A DNA stretch of 64,000 bases from Norana najaformis. Its lineage: Eukaryota > Annelida > Clitellata > Crassiclitellata > Hormogastridae. Shown here one piece after another: positions 35,682 through 46,501 of the stretch. A program made the translations under genes and the position numbers. Within the stretch, counting starts at the first letter, position 1, and every line of letters begins with the position of its first letter. The notes beneath the pieces are model-generated. The model had not been told where the DNA came from and did not search any database. It was given only the letters and a program-made list of their open reading frames with translations. The stretch covers positions 39,875,238 to 39,939,237 of the forward strand of contig OZ029915.1 in assembly GCA_964023275.1 (NCBI GenBank), read 5' to 3'.

Positions 35682-35951
35682 AGTCTCTAAATATTGATGA
35701 GTGTAGGGAAGTGAAAGGCTGTGTCTGTATAAATGCAGGAATGTCTCGTGTCCTGTCGAGAGCGAATTTCTGAGGCACTCTTAAGAAAATGCTCCGTTCT
35801 ACAGAAGCCTTTCGAAAAGGTGGAAGAGGCGACTATGGACGAAATCAAAGATCCAGTTACTCCAACAGATGCATCCGAAATTCGCCTAAAGAACAGTCCA
35901 AGCCCCGCATCAGCAGCAACAGCAGCAGCAGCTGTAGCAAAGCCATCTTGA
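29833..35951 (+). CDS. CCND: D-type cyclin (five exons)
   Basis: Exons 29833-30090, 32917-33138, 33555-33720, 34958-35094 and 35739-35951 join in frame (phases 0,0,1,0; all GT-AG) to 331 residues (human D1 has 295). D cyclins activate CDK4/6 to phosphorylate Rb at G1/S. The N-terminus has MLCAE where Rb-binding LxCxE is expected, with Met for Leu. The first cyclin fold spans exons 1-2 (RPEMREILSDWMFS, then VCEEEGCAVDVFLLSMNYVD and LGAVCLFIASKFKDT, then YYTDHSVSSDEIH). The second fold is in exons 3-4 (NWNVSAITAIDFMD, FSPSTVAAASIAEIA). Exon 5 ends with DPVTPTDASEIRL, matching the TPTD phosphodegron around Thr286 of cyclin D1, then an Ala-rich tail. The start is the first of two tandem ATGs. Exons 1-4 are about 2.8, 0.4 and 1.2 kb apart. 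Introns hold a retroelement fragment, a degenerate tandem repeat and microsatellites. Confidence 0.95.
31980..32560 (+). mobile_element. Degenerate copy of the RLE-type retroelement in cyclin D intron 1
   Basis: The segment encodes, in broken frames, GPQQGDPLGPLRFCLPLQP and GYLDDLTLGGEASVV followed by LGLDLNQTKC. These are motifs B and C of the same reverse transcriptase as the element at 40617-43056. It starts about where that element encodes the GGGEAAVH segment and fades after the NQTKC motif. Frameshifts make it non-functional. Confidence 0.85.
34165..34760. repeat. Degenerate tandem repeat in cyclin D intron 3
   Basis: A motif like GTCCTTCCCCGAGTTTCGCA recurs near 34177, 34456 and 34588. 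TAAGCTTCTGTAACGTTACC near 34411 recurs near 34529. Longer blocks (CTATCGAGAATCAGCCC to GACCCC; GGACAGCGAACGCTACGG) also appear twice with many substitutions. It is an old, irregular tandem duplication or a satellite-like unit. Confidence 0.6.
35230..35682. repeat. (ACAT)n-rich and (AT)n tract in cyclin D intron 4
   Basis: Imperfect ACATACAT/ATACATGC repeats fill about 400 bp, ending with an (AT)n run at 35659-35681 about 55 bp before the exon 5 acceptor. Long reading frames here are artefacts of the repeat. Confidence 0.95.
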
Positions 35952-36054
35952 TGCCAAAGTGCAATGAAGTAGGCCTACATCTATAGCTGGATTGATTCCA
36001 TGGCTTAAATATCAGTGTATTCGCGTCATCATCACCCGCCACGTTGGCCTATGG

Positions 36055-36117
36055 CATAAGCTGGTTCCCCCGACTTAACTTTCTTTGAGCGCTGTAGAAA
36101 TCTCGAGTTTTACGATA
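36055..36117 (+). mobile_element. Short LINE 3' end, GATTAC-tailed family
   Basis: ATAAGCTGGTTCCCCCGAC to GCGCTGTAGAAATCTCGAG, about 100 bp after the cyclin D stop. It may lie in the 3' UTR. Confidence 0.75.
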
Positions 36118-36295
36118 GGCTATTGCTTCCACTGCCTGCTCTATTGGTGTGCCTTTGGTCCTATACCTGTGTCATAATCCCATTTAATGTGGGGCCTGGG
36201 CTGTCCGTGGCTGCGAAACTAACATACTAAACGTGCTTAATTTATATAGGATGAGTGCAGCTCCACTGGTATGCCTAGACACTGCCTATGCGGCC

Positions 36296-36385
36296 AATAG
36301 ACTCTTATAACAGCGCTTTTGAGAGGTTCTTAAAATGCGCTATATAAAAGATTAGATACATACATACATACACAACAGCTTGACA
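36296..36385 (+). mobile_element. LINE/SINE 3' tail with (ACAT)n
   Basis: CAGCGCTTTTGAGAGGTTC, then GCGCTATATAAAAG, then ACATACATACATACA. The same GCGCCTTTGAGAGGTT-type hairpin end is found in minus orientation at 37805-37870, 45355-45425 and at the end of the LINE at 52130-52660. Confidence 0.65.
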
Positions 36386-36486
36386 GATGTTAGGCAGATA
36401 CATTTTATTTAAGCTCTACAGAATCTACATGCAGTGCTTATGCAACTGTATGCCCATATGTTCCATGTTGGGATTTACCAACCATG

Positions 36487-36490
<4 letters not shown>

Positions 36491-36566
<76 letters not shown>
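36491..36566. repeat. (AT)n microsatellite
   Basis: About 75 bp of uninterrupted AT repeats. Confidence 0.97.
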
Positions 36567-36567
<1 letters not shown>

Positions 36568-36867
36568 CCTACAGGAATCATATTGGAATATTGCAGACTG
36601 TTATTTATTATATACAGGCTTATAAGCGACTGTCGACTAGTACCTTATGCATTATTATAACGGGGATTCCTTATAGGCCTATATGCCGGCTTATTCGCTC
36701 TCTACCTGCATGTAAAATTATGCTTGCAATTTCATTGCCTAAATTTTCATTTAGGTTAATTTAGGTTAATTTTTAATTCAAACCTAACGGTGCATTTATT
36801 TTCTCTAGGCTTGTCATGTAAAAATACATTTGTAAATAAGTTTGCATTTATGAAATGTTTCTGCGAA

Positions 36868-37095
36868 ATAATAATAGTAGTAGTATTAGTATTAGTAGTA
36901 GCATTGGTAGTAGTAGTAGTATTAGTAGTAGTAGTGGTAGTGGTGGTAGTAGTAGTGGTAGTGGTAGTGGAAGTATTAGTAATAGTAGTAGTAGTAGTGG
37001 TAGTAGTAGTAGTAGTAGTGGTAGTAGTAGTAGTAAGACGATTTGCAGAGCGCCTTAGTACAGCCGAGGCCGAAAAAGGGCGCTATACATGAGCT
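36868..37095. repeat. (AGT)n-rich tract ending on a LINE 3' tail
   Basis: Interrupted AGT/GGT repeats at 36868-37037 lead directly into ACGATTTGCAGAGCGCCTTA and CCGAGGCCGAAAAAGGGCGC. That sequence is the minus-strand 3' end of the LINE family at 19711-19970. The microsatellite stands where the element's tail should be. Confidence 0.8.
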
Positions 37096-37429
37096 ACGTT
37101 TATTTAAGGTAGGCCTGTATACAATTATGTAGCATAGAGAAATATTGATCCGTTCAGACTTTGACAGAAATCTCGCATCTGATTCTTTAGGCTACTAATC
37201 TAAGTTCTCTCACAGTCGTGAATGTCGTCTTGGATGTCGGAATGAAATAGATAGATCACCCTGTTATCGGTCTACACCGCGGTATAGGCCTACTTCTTCA
37301 CCCTCATTCTAAATATCAAGTGCCGGGTCCTCCCACTTTCTATTATGTCACTATACTGAACCTTGCGCAACAGGTTCAAAGTACAGTCTACATAACGGAA
37401 TAAGGTTCAAAGATATTTTGTCGGTGACT

Positions 37430-37590
37430 TGCGATGCCTAATGTAAATGCAAATATCTGAAATTTCTCAGTGCCACACAAGCCGAGTCAAAGAGAACAGC
37501 CACGCTACATCAAAGTCCACAACAACCACAAGGTTTGTTTTGGTGAGTTTCTGCGCCAGGTCAGAATCCGGGGGGGGGGGGGGGGGTTAG
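37430..37590 (-). mobile_element. Fragment matching the old LINE at 7170-7800, with a G17 run
   Basis: Aligns by eye with 7310-7465 (AATGTAAATGCAAAT, AAATTTCTC, CCACACAAGCCGAGTCA, CAGGTCAGAATCCGGG). Seventeen consecutive G residues stand at 37570-37586, where the other copy has only GGG. Confidence 0.65.
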
Positions 37591-37804
37591 GCCTAAGCCA
37601 GGGAAAAAGTATGGTGCTACAGGGAAAGTCGTTAACGATGGTGGTTATGGGGTGGTGGAGGAGGTGAAGCATGCAGGGTAATAAGTCTTTGTGAAGTTCG
37701 GTTTTCAGTCGTGAGTGAAAATCTGCAGGAGAAAGGGCAAGAGGAGAAGTACTCGTATTGAAAGCTTCAGGCTCAGCTTTAAGTGAAGTTTGGTGGGTCT
37801 GATG

Positions 37805-37975
37805 ATTGTATGAGCGTATCTGGGAATTTATGTAGTGCCTTTTAGGAACCTCTCAAAGGCGCTGAAGCATGAATTTCTGATCAGTTCCAAAGTGCGTCTT
37901 ATAGCTGTGATATTTAGCTATATGTATATATATATAAAAGAAATTCATGCTTCAGCACATTTGAGAGGCTCTATA
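37805..37975. repeat. LINE/SINE tail with a small inverted repeat
   Basis: AGTGCCTTTTAGGAACCTC, then AAAGGCGCTGAAGCATGAAT, at 37828-37876 is partly repeated in inverse at 37938-37972 (ATTCATGCTTCAGCACATTT). A TATATA-rich spacer separates them. Confidence 0.65.
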
Positions 37976-37993
37976 TATATGTATATATGTATA

Positions 37994-38172
<179 letters not shown>

Positions 38173-38980
38173 CAGTGGTATACAGTTTCTCATGGCGCAC
38201 AAGGAACTGCTGGATTAATGCAATTATAAAATTAGCAAGGTCATGGCCACAGAGATCAAAGCGAGCGCCGTGATATGGGTGGTATCTGTTTATGGATGTT
38301 AGTGAAAAAGAGGATTCAGGATGTGATATAGTTTATAAAATAATTAAATAGATGAAGCCCATAAGCTTAGATGTTTGCATGCTTTACGTGGTTACTTGTT
38401 TTTAATATGTTTTAATGACTTTTAATTATAAACGATTATTAAGCGTGTTCTTAATTGTTTGCATTTAATGTCATTTCCTTGGATGCATAAAATTGCATGG
38501 CAAGAGAAAAGATTTGTGCTCTGTGATAAGCCAACGCTCTTGTGTATGCTTGCTTTTGAAATGATTTTCCAGGTAAATATTCTGCTGACCGCTACAAAAC
38601 TGTGATAGGCCAATAGCAATGGAATTTTTTGAACTCCTGCTAGTGAAAGCTTCTGTAGCAAGTGTGACTGATGGATTTTGTTGAAGCATATTACAAAGTT
38701 GTTCAATGCATTTAAAGAAGTGATCGATTTAATCTGTGGCGCTGGCGTACATAATAGCATAAGATACATTGAACCTCATTAGTGAATGGTGTCAAGATTG
38801 GACTGATTCGTGTTTTTCTTAAAGATAAAGCTGTGATATTTAGCAGAGAAATCATAGTCGCTGTGCAAATATTGTATGCAGTGTAAATGGCGAAGTATTT
38901 TAATTCGGACTTACGATCAATAAATTTGATTATGCCGCTTAACAACTGTTATCTGTTATTTTGAATGCTCTGAGGCCTAT

Positions 38981-38985
<5 letters not shown>

Positions 38986-39042
<57 letters not shown>

Positions 39043-39210
39043 GGAGAGAGGGGGAGAGAGGGGGAGAGAGAGGGAGAGATAGAGAGAGAAACAGGGAGAG
39101 AAAAAGAGAGAAAGGGAGAAAGAGAGAGAGAGAGAGAGAGGGACCAAAAAGAGAGAGGGAGAAAGAGAAAGGGAGAGAAAAAGAGAGAAAGGGAGAAAGA
39201 GAGAGGGATG
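38986..39210. repeat. (GA)n and GA-rich polypurine tract
   Basis: A pure (GA)n run of about 55 bp is followed by about 170 bp of purine-only sequence (GGGAGAGAG, AAAGGGAGAAAG). A polypurine run this long can form H-DNA. The Arg/Glu-rich reading frame is an artefact. Confidence 0.95.
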
Positions 39211-40487
39211 CATGCAACATGGATGTTCAGGCGTTTATAAGTTTATTTCAAGTTTGGTCTTTCAGTGGATTACGCGTATTTAACTCTCTGTACATATATA
39301 GTATTAGTGAATATTAAATTAATATACAGAATGTTTATAAAGGAAGTAATTTGACTAACATGATGTATACAGTCGTGTAATCCCATCTATCGAGTTATTA
39401 ATAAATACGTTACTTTGTAATTACTTCAATGTGTGCTTTTTAAAATAATATATTGTTGCATTTTGTCTGTTATCTCTAGGCTCAGCTGTTAGGTATTTGC
39501 TTGTATATGTTCTTAGTTCTTAATTTAATCTATCTCAGAACTTTTATAGCGCCACCCTATTCCGTCAGTGGCTGACCAATGCTTATCAACAACAGTCCGT
39601 CCTATTCCAAAAGGGTCAGTGCTTATAGCTATGAGGGACCGCTAGCTGTCTCGATGTCTAGTCCTACTTTCTACAGCATAGGCCTATCTCCGCGTGGTTA
39701 AATTCGCCTGAACATTACCTGTTGGCTATTCACAGCTGAACTCTAAGAAAGCCCTAAGCAGTGTTCGTATGGGCCTAGTACTTACTCCATGTATACTAGG
39801 CAGCTCTTTTGCAATCCATAAAACCGTCCGTTCAGAGCTATAAATAACCACAAGCGGAACAGAGGGAGCAAAGCAGCAAATGTTATAGCATCAAAGGGCG
39901 CTACTATCCAGTGTTGATCAGTAACAAAGTAACAGTAACGCTTAGTGTAGGCCTACTTAAGTAAACGTTCTAGTACTTTTACTTGTAAAGAAGTATTAAA
40001 TGGAAATATATTTACTTGTAACAAAGTAACACTTCACCAGTTTTGCAGTAGGCCTACTCTTGTACTCTTACTTCGTTATAAATGACGCCTGGGGCTATAT
40101 ATTACTAGTTACTTTAAATTTAGGCGCTAGACAGAGGCGTATAGTCGTATGGGCCTAATATATAGGTAATATATAGGCCTATTAGTAATTTTGCCGCTGT
40201 TGGTTCAAACGAGTCATTGCCCGCACATGTGGCAAGGAGTGGTGACAAGCAAAGCCGAAAATCGTTAAAGCAGAGAGGCACTGACTATTTATCGGACTAA
40301 GTGCAGATGGTTTGGAATCGTCCGAAAAGTAGCGGGGGAGGGAGTTGTTAGAGCCAAGTGCTCCTTGTCCACACTGAGTAGACCCCGAACCAGATAAATT
40401 TCCAATAGGCTTATACGTTCAGCAAAATGGGAACCCCGAGAGAGTGTGTCAAGCTCCTCGGAGTGTAAACTTGTAAAACGCTCTGTC
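39211..40487. other. Gene-free stretch rich in TAGGCCTA
   Basis: No gene recognised. The palindrome TAGGCCTA or its core occurs unusually often (near 39678, 39948, 40050 and 40173, with more on either side). Confidence 0.5.
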
Positions 40488-40488
40488 T

Positions 40489-40553
<65 letters not shown>

Positions 40554-40566
40554 AATCGTAGCTCTC

Positions 40567-40616
<50 letters not shown>
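40488..40616. repeat. (CAT)n and (AAT)n compound microsatellite, left flank of the retroelement
   Basis: (ATC)n at 40488-40552, a short spacer, then (AAT/ATA)n at about 40567-40616. Translation gives the runs of His and Asn at the start of the open frame, which are not real protein. The same two motifs occur on the right flank in mirrored order. Confidence 0.96.
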
Positions 40617-40618
<2 letters not shown>

Positions 40619-43054
40619 GCAAGCTATAGCAGCAGCTGTTTCCTCGAAGCTCGAAGATGGTAATATAAGGGCAGCTGTCAGAATCCTGAGTTCAGAGGAT
40701 AAGCCTGCGCCGATTAATAAGGATACCTTCGAAGAGCTTTCGATCAAACACCCCAAACACCCAGCGGGGCGCCCCATCATACCTCCCACCACAAAGGTAA
40801 CCCCATTCCAAACAACTTCGGACGAGGTACATAGTAACATCCTCTCGTTCCCCGCAGGTTCGGCGGGGGGACCTGATGGCCTGCGTCCCCAGCACGTCAA
40901 AGACTTAATGAATTGTAAAGAAATAGGTCCTGAGTTGTGTTCGAGTCTAGCAGCATTAGTTAACCTTTTGTTAGCAGGCTTCTGTCCAGCGGACATTCAA
41001 CCTATACTTTTTGGTGGCACCCTGTTCGCGTTAAGTAAAAAATCGGGTGGCTTGCGTCCAATTGTAATTGGCTACTATTGGCGTAGGCTGGCCTCCAAGT
41101 GCGCAAACAAGTTTGCCCTGTCTCGGACTTCAGCATTCTTTGGTAGTAGACAGGTAGGAGTGGGAACCCCCGGAGGTGGGGAGGCTGCAGTGCACTCGGT
41201 TAGGCGCTTTTTAGAAGACATGCCAGATGGCTCGATACTGGTTAAACTTGACTTTGCTAACGCATTTAATAGCTTGTACAGAGATGCTGAACTCATTAGC
41301 AGACATCCTTCCGGAGTTACTACCGTTTGTCAATCTAGCCTACGGTTCTGCCACGGAACTAAAATTCAGCCATTTCTCCATTTCTTCTGAAGTAGGTCCA
41401 CAGCAGGGGGACCCTTTGGGCCCACTCTTGTTTTGTCTCCCATTACAACAGATCTTGGAACAGTTATCTTCGGACCTGGTGATAGGATACTTGGACGACT
41501 TATCCCTGGGGGGCGATGCACCCACAGTGGCAGCTGACGTAAGTTTCATAGAACAAGCGTGTGATTCTTTAGGCCTCCGGCTTAATCATACAAAATGCGA
41601 AATTATTTCACATTCACCGTTTGCGAATAGCCATGCTTCTCTGAGTAGCTTCACTCAAACCAAACCGGAGAGCGCTGTCCTGTTAGGAGCGCCACTATGT
41701 ACTGCAGAGGCTCTTTCGGCCTGCTTAGAGTCTCGTTGTGCTGAACTCTCGCTAGCAATTTCCAGATTGATGACCATAGCTAAACATGATGCCTTAGTGC
41801 TCCTCAGGACCACATTTAGTTCACCCAAGCTATTGCACACTTTGAGATGTTGCCCGTGTGTGGGTCACCCGTTACTGGAGAGATATGATCTGCTGCTTCG
41901 TGAAGGTTTTGTCTCTATTTTTAATTTGGCCCTCACAGACCATCAGTGGCTTCAGGCCTCCCTCCCCATTAAAGCTGGAGGTTTAGGCCTACGCTGGGTG
42001 TCTTCGCTTGCGCTACCCGCCTTCTTGGCATCCGCTGCAGGCACCCAAACGTTGCAAACTGCCATTCTTCACAAAGGCCAAATATCACCAGATTTTCATC
42101 TCAACACTATGGTGGAACATTGGTGTGCACTCACCATGACTCCACAACCTGGTACTCATCTCTGGCAGAGACAATCCCAGTGGGATAAACCTCTATACGA
42201 GATATCGAAAACTACACTTATTACCAATAATAACGACGCGTACCACCAGGCACGTCTAAAGGCGGTGTCATCGCCTCATGCTGGGGACTGGCTATTTGCC
42301 CTCCCCATTAACTCAATCGGTCTTCGCCTGGATGACGAAGCCGTACGTATAGCCCTAGGTCTCCGTCTCGGAGCTATCCTATGTCAACCACATAATTGCA
42401 CATGTGGAGCTCTGGTGACTGCTGAGGGGTCGCATGGTCTCTCTTGCCGTTTGGGACCCGGCAGAATGGCACGTCACGCTTGTCTCAATGACCTTATTCA
42501 CAGAAGTCTGACGCGAGCGGGCTTCCCATCGGTGAAAGAACCTACGGGTCTTTCTAGAACAGACGGCAAGAGACCGGATGGCCTTACCCTGATTCCTTGG
42601 CGTTCGGGGCGCAGCCTCCTATGGGATGTCACCGTGATTGACACGCTTGCACATTCTTACTTACAGGCAACCTCTGTTACAGCAGGAGGCGCAGCTGAAC
42701 TGGCGGCCGATAGAAAAACTTTGAAATATGATCATCTCACTAATGCATACCACTTTGTCCCTCTGGCCTTTGAGACTTTAGGCCCTATCAATGGTTTGGG
42801 TATGACCTTTCTCACAGACTTGGGGCGTATATTGTCCCTCATATCCGGAGATGGTAGAGAAATAGATTACCTTTTTCAACGCTTATCTATAACATTACAG
42901 CGTTTCAATGCAGTCGCCTTCCACGGTACATTTGTGGTGCCGAATCCAGACGAGGATTAGCCGTTCCAGAGTCCCTCTCTCTCTTTTTCTCCGGAAATTT
43001 TTGAACAACCAAGGGATTATACTTACCTTGGTAAAAAAAAATTAAAAAAAAAAA

Positions 43055-43056
<2 letters not shown>
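40617..43056 (+). mobile_element. RLE-type non-LTR retrotransposon, 5'-truncated, one frameshift
   Basis: An element encoding reverse transcriptase and a restriction-enzyme-like endonuclease, which would copy its RNA at a nicked target in the nucleus. Coding starts mid-protein right after (AAT)n (AAVSSKLEDGNIRAAVR), with FPAGSAGGPDGLRPQHV and LRPIVIG. Motif A is LVKLDFANAFN. About 41284 the frame shifts by +1, then GPQQGDPLGPLLFCL (motif B) and GYLDDLSLGG (motif C, YLDD) follow. Near the C-terminus a C-x-C-x9-H-x3-C knuckle (42394-42450) and KRPDG...LLWDVTVID (42569-42641) match the zinc knuckle and PD-D nuclease of R2/R4/CRE-type elements. The stop is at 42958-42960. A 3' UTR of about 90 bp ends in an A-rich run merging with (AAT)n. 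The rest of the frame is uninterrupted, so the insertion looks recent. Clade is not certain; R4/Dong is the best guess because Dong inserts into TAA repeats. A relative is at 31980-32560. Confidence 0.85.
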
Positions 43057-43105
<49 letters not shown>

Positions 43106-43137
43106 AATAATCATCATCATCATCATCATCATCATCA
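43030..43137. repeat. A-rich tail, (AAT)n and (CAT)n, right flank of the retroelement
   Basis: A-rich run at 43033-43056, (AAT)n to about 43108, then (CAT)n to 43137. Order is the mirror of the left flank. Confidence 0.95.
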
Positions 43138-43894
43138 ACATCATCAGTCCCTAATGCCAGCCGTTTGGCGGCGATGGGTTCGAGTAAATGATCTCCACTC
43201 TTTTCGGTCATTTGTCATAATTAAGTGCTGTTCTATGTTTAGTCCATGTTTTGTTATGTCATTTTTATGCTATCTATCCAACGAAGTCGTGATCTTCATT
43301 GGCTTATCTTTCCTTCGCTTCTTTTGCATGTAATGCATTGTGTGGGATTCTGTCAGTTGGCATTCTTTCCACGTTGCTGAACGACTTTATCAAATAAGGT
43401 TGTCTGTAGGCCTATATCCAAGAATTGTCATATTAAATCATTTATGATGTTTGTAGTCGTGAGATTCCTGCAATTTTCCGGAAAAGTGGAATTGGGGCCC
43501 AAGATGTTCATGCATTGATTTCACCTTTATCGGCGTCTCATTCTTAAGTTCACTAATTTTATAAGACTTCCTTTGCTTTCGTAGTAGAGTTCAAATACGA
43601 AGTAGGCCTATGTATTCAGTCGAAAGATGGCACGCCACATCTGAATTTAATTGCGACATCAAATATGGCATCAGTATGTCGATATGTCATCCGCGAATCG
43701 TAGTTGACTCCTTTGCTTTCCTAAAAGATTTCTCGTTAACTAGCGTTCTACATTAAATCAATTAAATTTGTTAATAATAATCTCCAGACGTTGGGTGCAT
43801 TACCGGCGTACACATGTTGAAAAGTAGTATAATGTAAGTTGGACTCGTGTCTTCGTACGTCTAATGCCCTCTGGATTTACTAGAATGTCATTAC

Positions 43895-44115
43895 CTCCAT
43901 GTGCAACACGTTGGGGGTCGCCATATTTGTTTCCAGTTAAAGCAATCACAGTAGATGCGCCATAAACTCATTTCACTTACATACAGATTTCTCTGGTGAA
44001 GCCAGTAATGATTGTCATCTCGGTGTGCAACAGCTTGTCGTTCTCCATATTTGTTCCAAGTTAAAATACTGACAGATGCGCTTTAAACTTATTTCACTGG
44101 CATGCAGGTTACTCT
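43895..44115. repeat. Diverged tandem duplication upstream of mRPL55
   Basis: Two units about 124 bp apart share GTGCAACA, CATATTTGTT, AGTTAAA, AGATGCGC, AAACTNATTTCACT and CATACAG/CATGCAG. It covers the area where the mRPL55 promoter or first exon would be. Confidence 0.65.
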
Positions 44116-44387
44116 GACAGTCTTTTTAACCAGGCCACCATGTTTATATAACTAACACTGCTGTAAAATTCTTGGGAGATGTGCTGATAGTTTCGTCCAA
44201 ACTACAAAACCAGCTTATTCAGAACGTGTATAGAGTTCAGCAGTATGAAAGGGTGTAAATTCCAAAAGACAAAAAACTACTTCAGTAACTGGCATTCATC
44301 CATGTTTGGCACATCCTTTGTTCAGTTTTAAAGCTAGGTATTGGTAGTTGCAAACAAATGTCAAGGGATTTCTTTGTTTTTCCCCAG

Positions 44388-46014
44388 AATTTTAAAGCAA
44401 CAGCAGCTGTTGGTTAATATACCAGCAATGTCGTTGTTTTGTACTGGTGCAATGTCAGTTCGACATAATTCTAACCGAGCAGCTGTGACAAGGATCAATC
44501 GTAGGGCCTACCCACAGATGTACCCTACATTGTTGGTTTTTGCTGATGGATCTACAATTAATATACGATACAAAGAACCACGGTCTATCATTAAGGTACG
44601 TTATGTCGTTGGCTTGTGTTGTAGTTTTGAATGATTTATACTGTGATTGGGATTCCCCAGTGTTGTATTTTTGAATGATTTATACTGTGATGGAATTCCC
44701 CAGTGTTGTATTTTTGAATGATTTATACTGTGATAGAATTCCCCAGTCTTCCTGCTTCTGCTTTTTATTTTCACTTGCTTGTCCACCGTGGCCTGTTATC
44801 TGTTCTCTCTGACCTTGAAGATTTTGACTTGACCTGGCTATTGGATTGACATGGACTGCAATTTCAATCAAGTAATTGTTGCCATGTGTTTTGATAGTGG
44901 CATTACAGAAGTCCAGATTAGATTAGTTCTCAGCTGCTATTGTTTCTCTTCTGTATGGTAGTTTTTATATAGTATAGCCAGGGGTATGTCCCCCTGTGGC
45001 CATAGCTTACAGCTAAGTTGTGAGAATGGCTTCTATATATTTAGGCCATTTGATTCAGACATATCTATACAGACGTTTTGGAATGAACACAAAATTCATG
45101 AAGTAATGCCTCAGAATTAAAGGAATGAGTAGGGCAAAGGGGTAGAATTGAAGAAGGCGAAGAAGAGATTGAATTTGGTATTCCTGATTCCTGTAAACTG
45201 TTCAAATGGCTTTGCTCTGCCTTAAGCTCTGGGTGCAAGTCCTGCATTTCTTGCTATCAGCTTTGTTCATCTGGCTTTCTGTGGTGTCCTGAGTCAAGTT
45301 CACAGTATTGCAACTGGCCTACCTGCATTGATGGATGATTGAGACTGTTACTGCAGCGTGTATGTATGTATGTATCCAAGAACTTATATAGTGCATTTTT
45401 TGAACCTCACAAAGGCGCAGTGAGTACACTGCCGCAGATTATGGTGGTGGTTGGGGCTTGGACGTCATACAGTCCTGTGCTTTTAATTGGCAATAGTTTT
45501 CCCACAACAGCCAGTGACTTTCCTCATTTGGCCTTTGCTTCTTCATTGAAAAGGTATTGGAGACTTTGACCTTGACCGAGCTTCTACTCTGGTCTGTTGC
45601 TCTTGGTTCTCTCAATTGTCTTAGGTTATTTCCCATTCATTTACCTTTAGTGCCATCTTCTGGCAAGGGACATAATACACTCTTTTCATTTGTTCTTGAA
45701 AACTGTTCTGTTTTGCCTGGCTGGAAGTGTTTTGAGATGTGCTTTTACAATGTGTAAATAAAAAAAAATTAAAAATTGACCGCAATAATGGTATGTTAAT
45801 TTTGTACAATAGTCAAGTCCAGAAAATTTAGCTTCTAATGTATACTTTGAATTATGTTCATCTGTAGCTACCAATAGACCTGTCAACGTTAACGGAGAAA
45901 GAGCGAGCTGAAAGACTTGCAAAGCGAAAGCCAAAGAGAAAAGTTGTTAAGGAAGAAGAAATTGAAGATTCCTTTGATGTTAATCAGTATTCTCATCTTT
46001 GGAAGAAGAAGTGA
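44388..46014 (+). CDS. MRPL55: Mitochondrial ribosomal protein L55 (5' exon not found)
   Basis: Two exons are supported: 44388-44595 (acceptor after TTTCTTTGTTTTTCCCCAG, donor GTACGT) and 45868-46014. They join at phase 0. The product reads NRAAVTRINRRAYPQMYPTL, then ADGSTINIRYKEPR, then LPIDLSTLTEKERAERLAKR, ending SHLWKKK. This follows human MRPL55 block by block ([51 protein letters not shown]). It is a component of the mitochondrial large ribosomal subunit, made in the cytosol and imported. If translation starts at the ATG at 44428 the protein is 104 residues with a short presequence. If an upstream exon exists it must end in phase 2. A polyadenylation signal AATAAA is at 46159-46164. Confidence 0.9.
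44625..44755. repeat. Three-copy tandem repeat (about 43 bp) in mRPL55 intron
   Basis: TTTTGAATGATTTATACTGT, then GATNGNATTCCCCAGTGTTG, three times in a row with a few differences, starting 30 bp inside the intron. Confidence 0.9.
45355..45425 (-). mobile_element. LINE/SINE 3' tail with (ATGT)n
   Basis: GTATGTATGTATGTAT, then ATATAGTGCATTTTTTGAAC, CTCACAAAGGCGC. It is the minus-strand version of the end at 36296-36385, in the mRPL55 intron. Confidence 0.6.
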
Positions 46015-46501
46015 TAAAAGAAAATCATCCTAGTTTTCTAACTTTTCTTATACAATATAACTGTATGAAACTGTGTAATTAACACATACTTGGGCCATGT
46101 GTGGTCTCATTTGCTATTAGGTCCCTTACATTTAGCATATATCGTGCAAATCATTTAAAATAAAATTTAGGGGACAAGTGTGAACGATTTTGTGTTGAAG
46201 TTTTTTCTTAATTCTAGTTTTTACATTTTTAATATAGGTATTTACTCTGATGCAGCAATCTTTGAGTAGAACACCTGTAATAGATGACACAAATTCAAAC
46301 AAACTATGCAAAAACTTCATAAATTCATTTAATTCTATGTGATAATTTAATAAAAGATAAACCTGTAAACAAAATTGGATGCTAGGTCTACTTTAAAACT
46401 CAGTTAAAAGTTTAAACGTGGCCCAGATAGCATTGCCATGCTTCGAAAGTTGAAATGCGAGTTTTAACTGGCTAAAATTATGGTAAACAACAGCCAGTGT
46501 G
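46015..46501. other. mRPL55 3' UTR and flank
   Basis: AATAAA motifs at 46159-46164 and 46349-46354 could end the mRPL55 transcript. Nothing else recognised. Confidence 0.5.

Noticed and set aside
38939-39317. Arg/Glu-rich and Ser/Leu-rich frames
   Set aside because: Produced by the (GA)n polypurine tract; no non-repeat coding sequence attached.
40446-40616. Start of the 314-residue frame with long His and Asn runs
   Set aside because: It is translation of (CAT)n and (AAT)n microsatellites in frame with the truncated retroelement; real coding similarity starts only after 40617.
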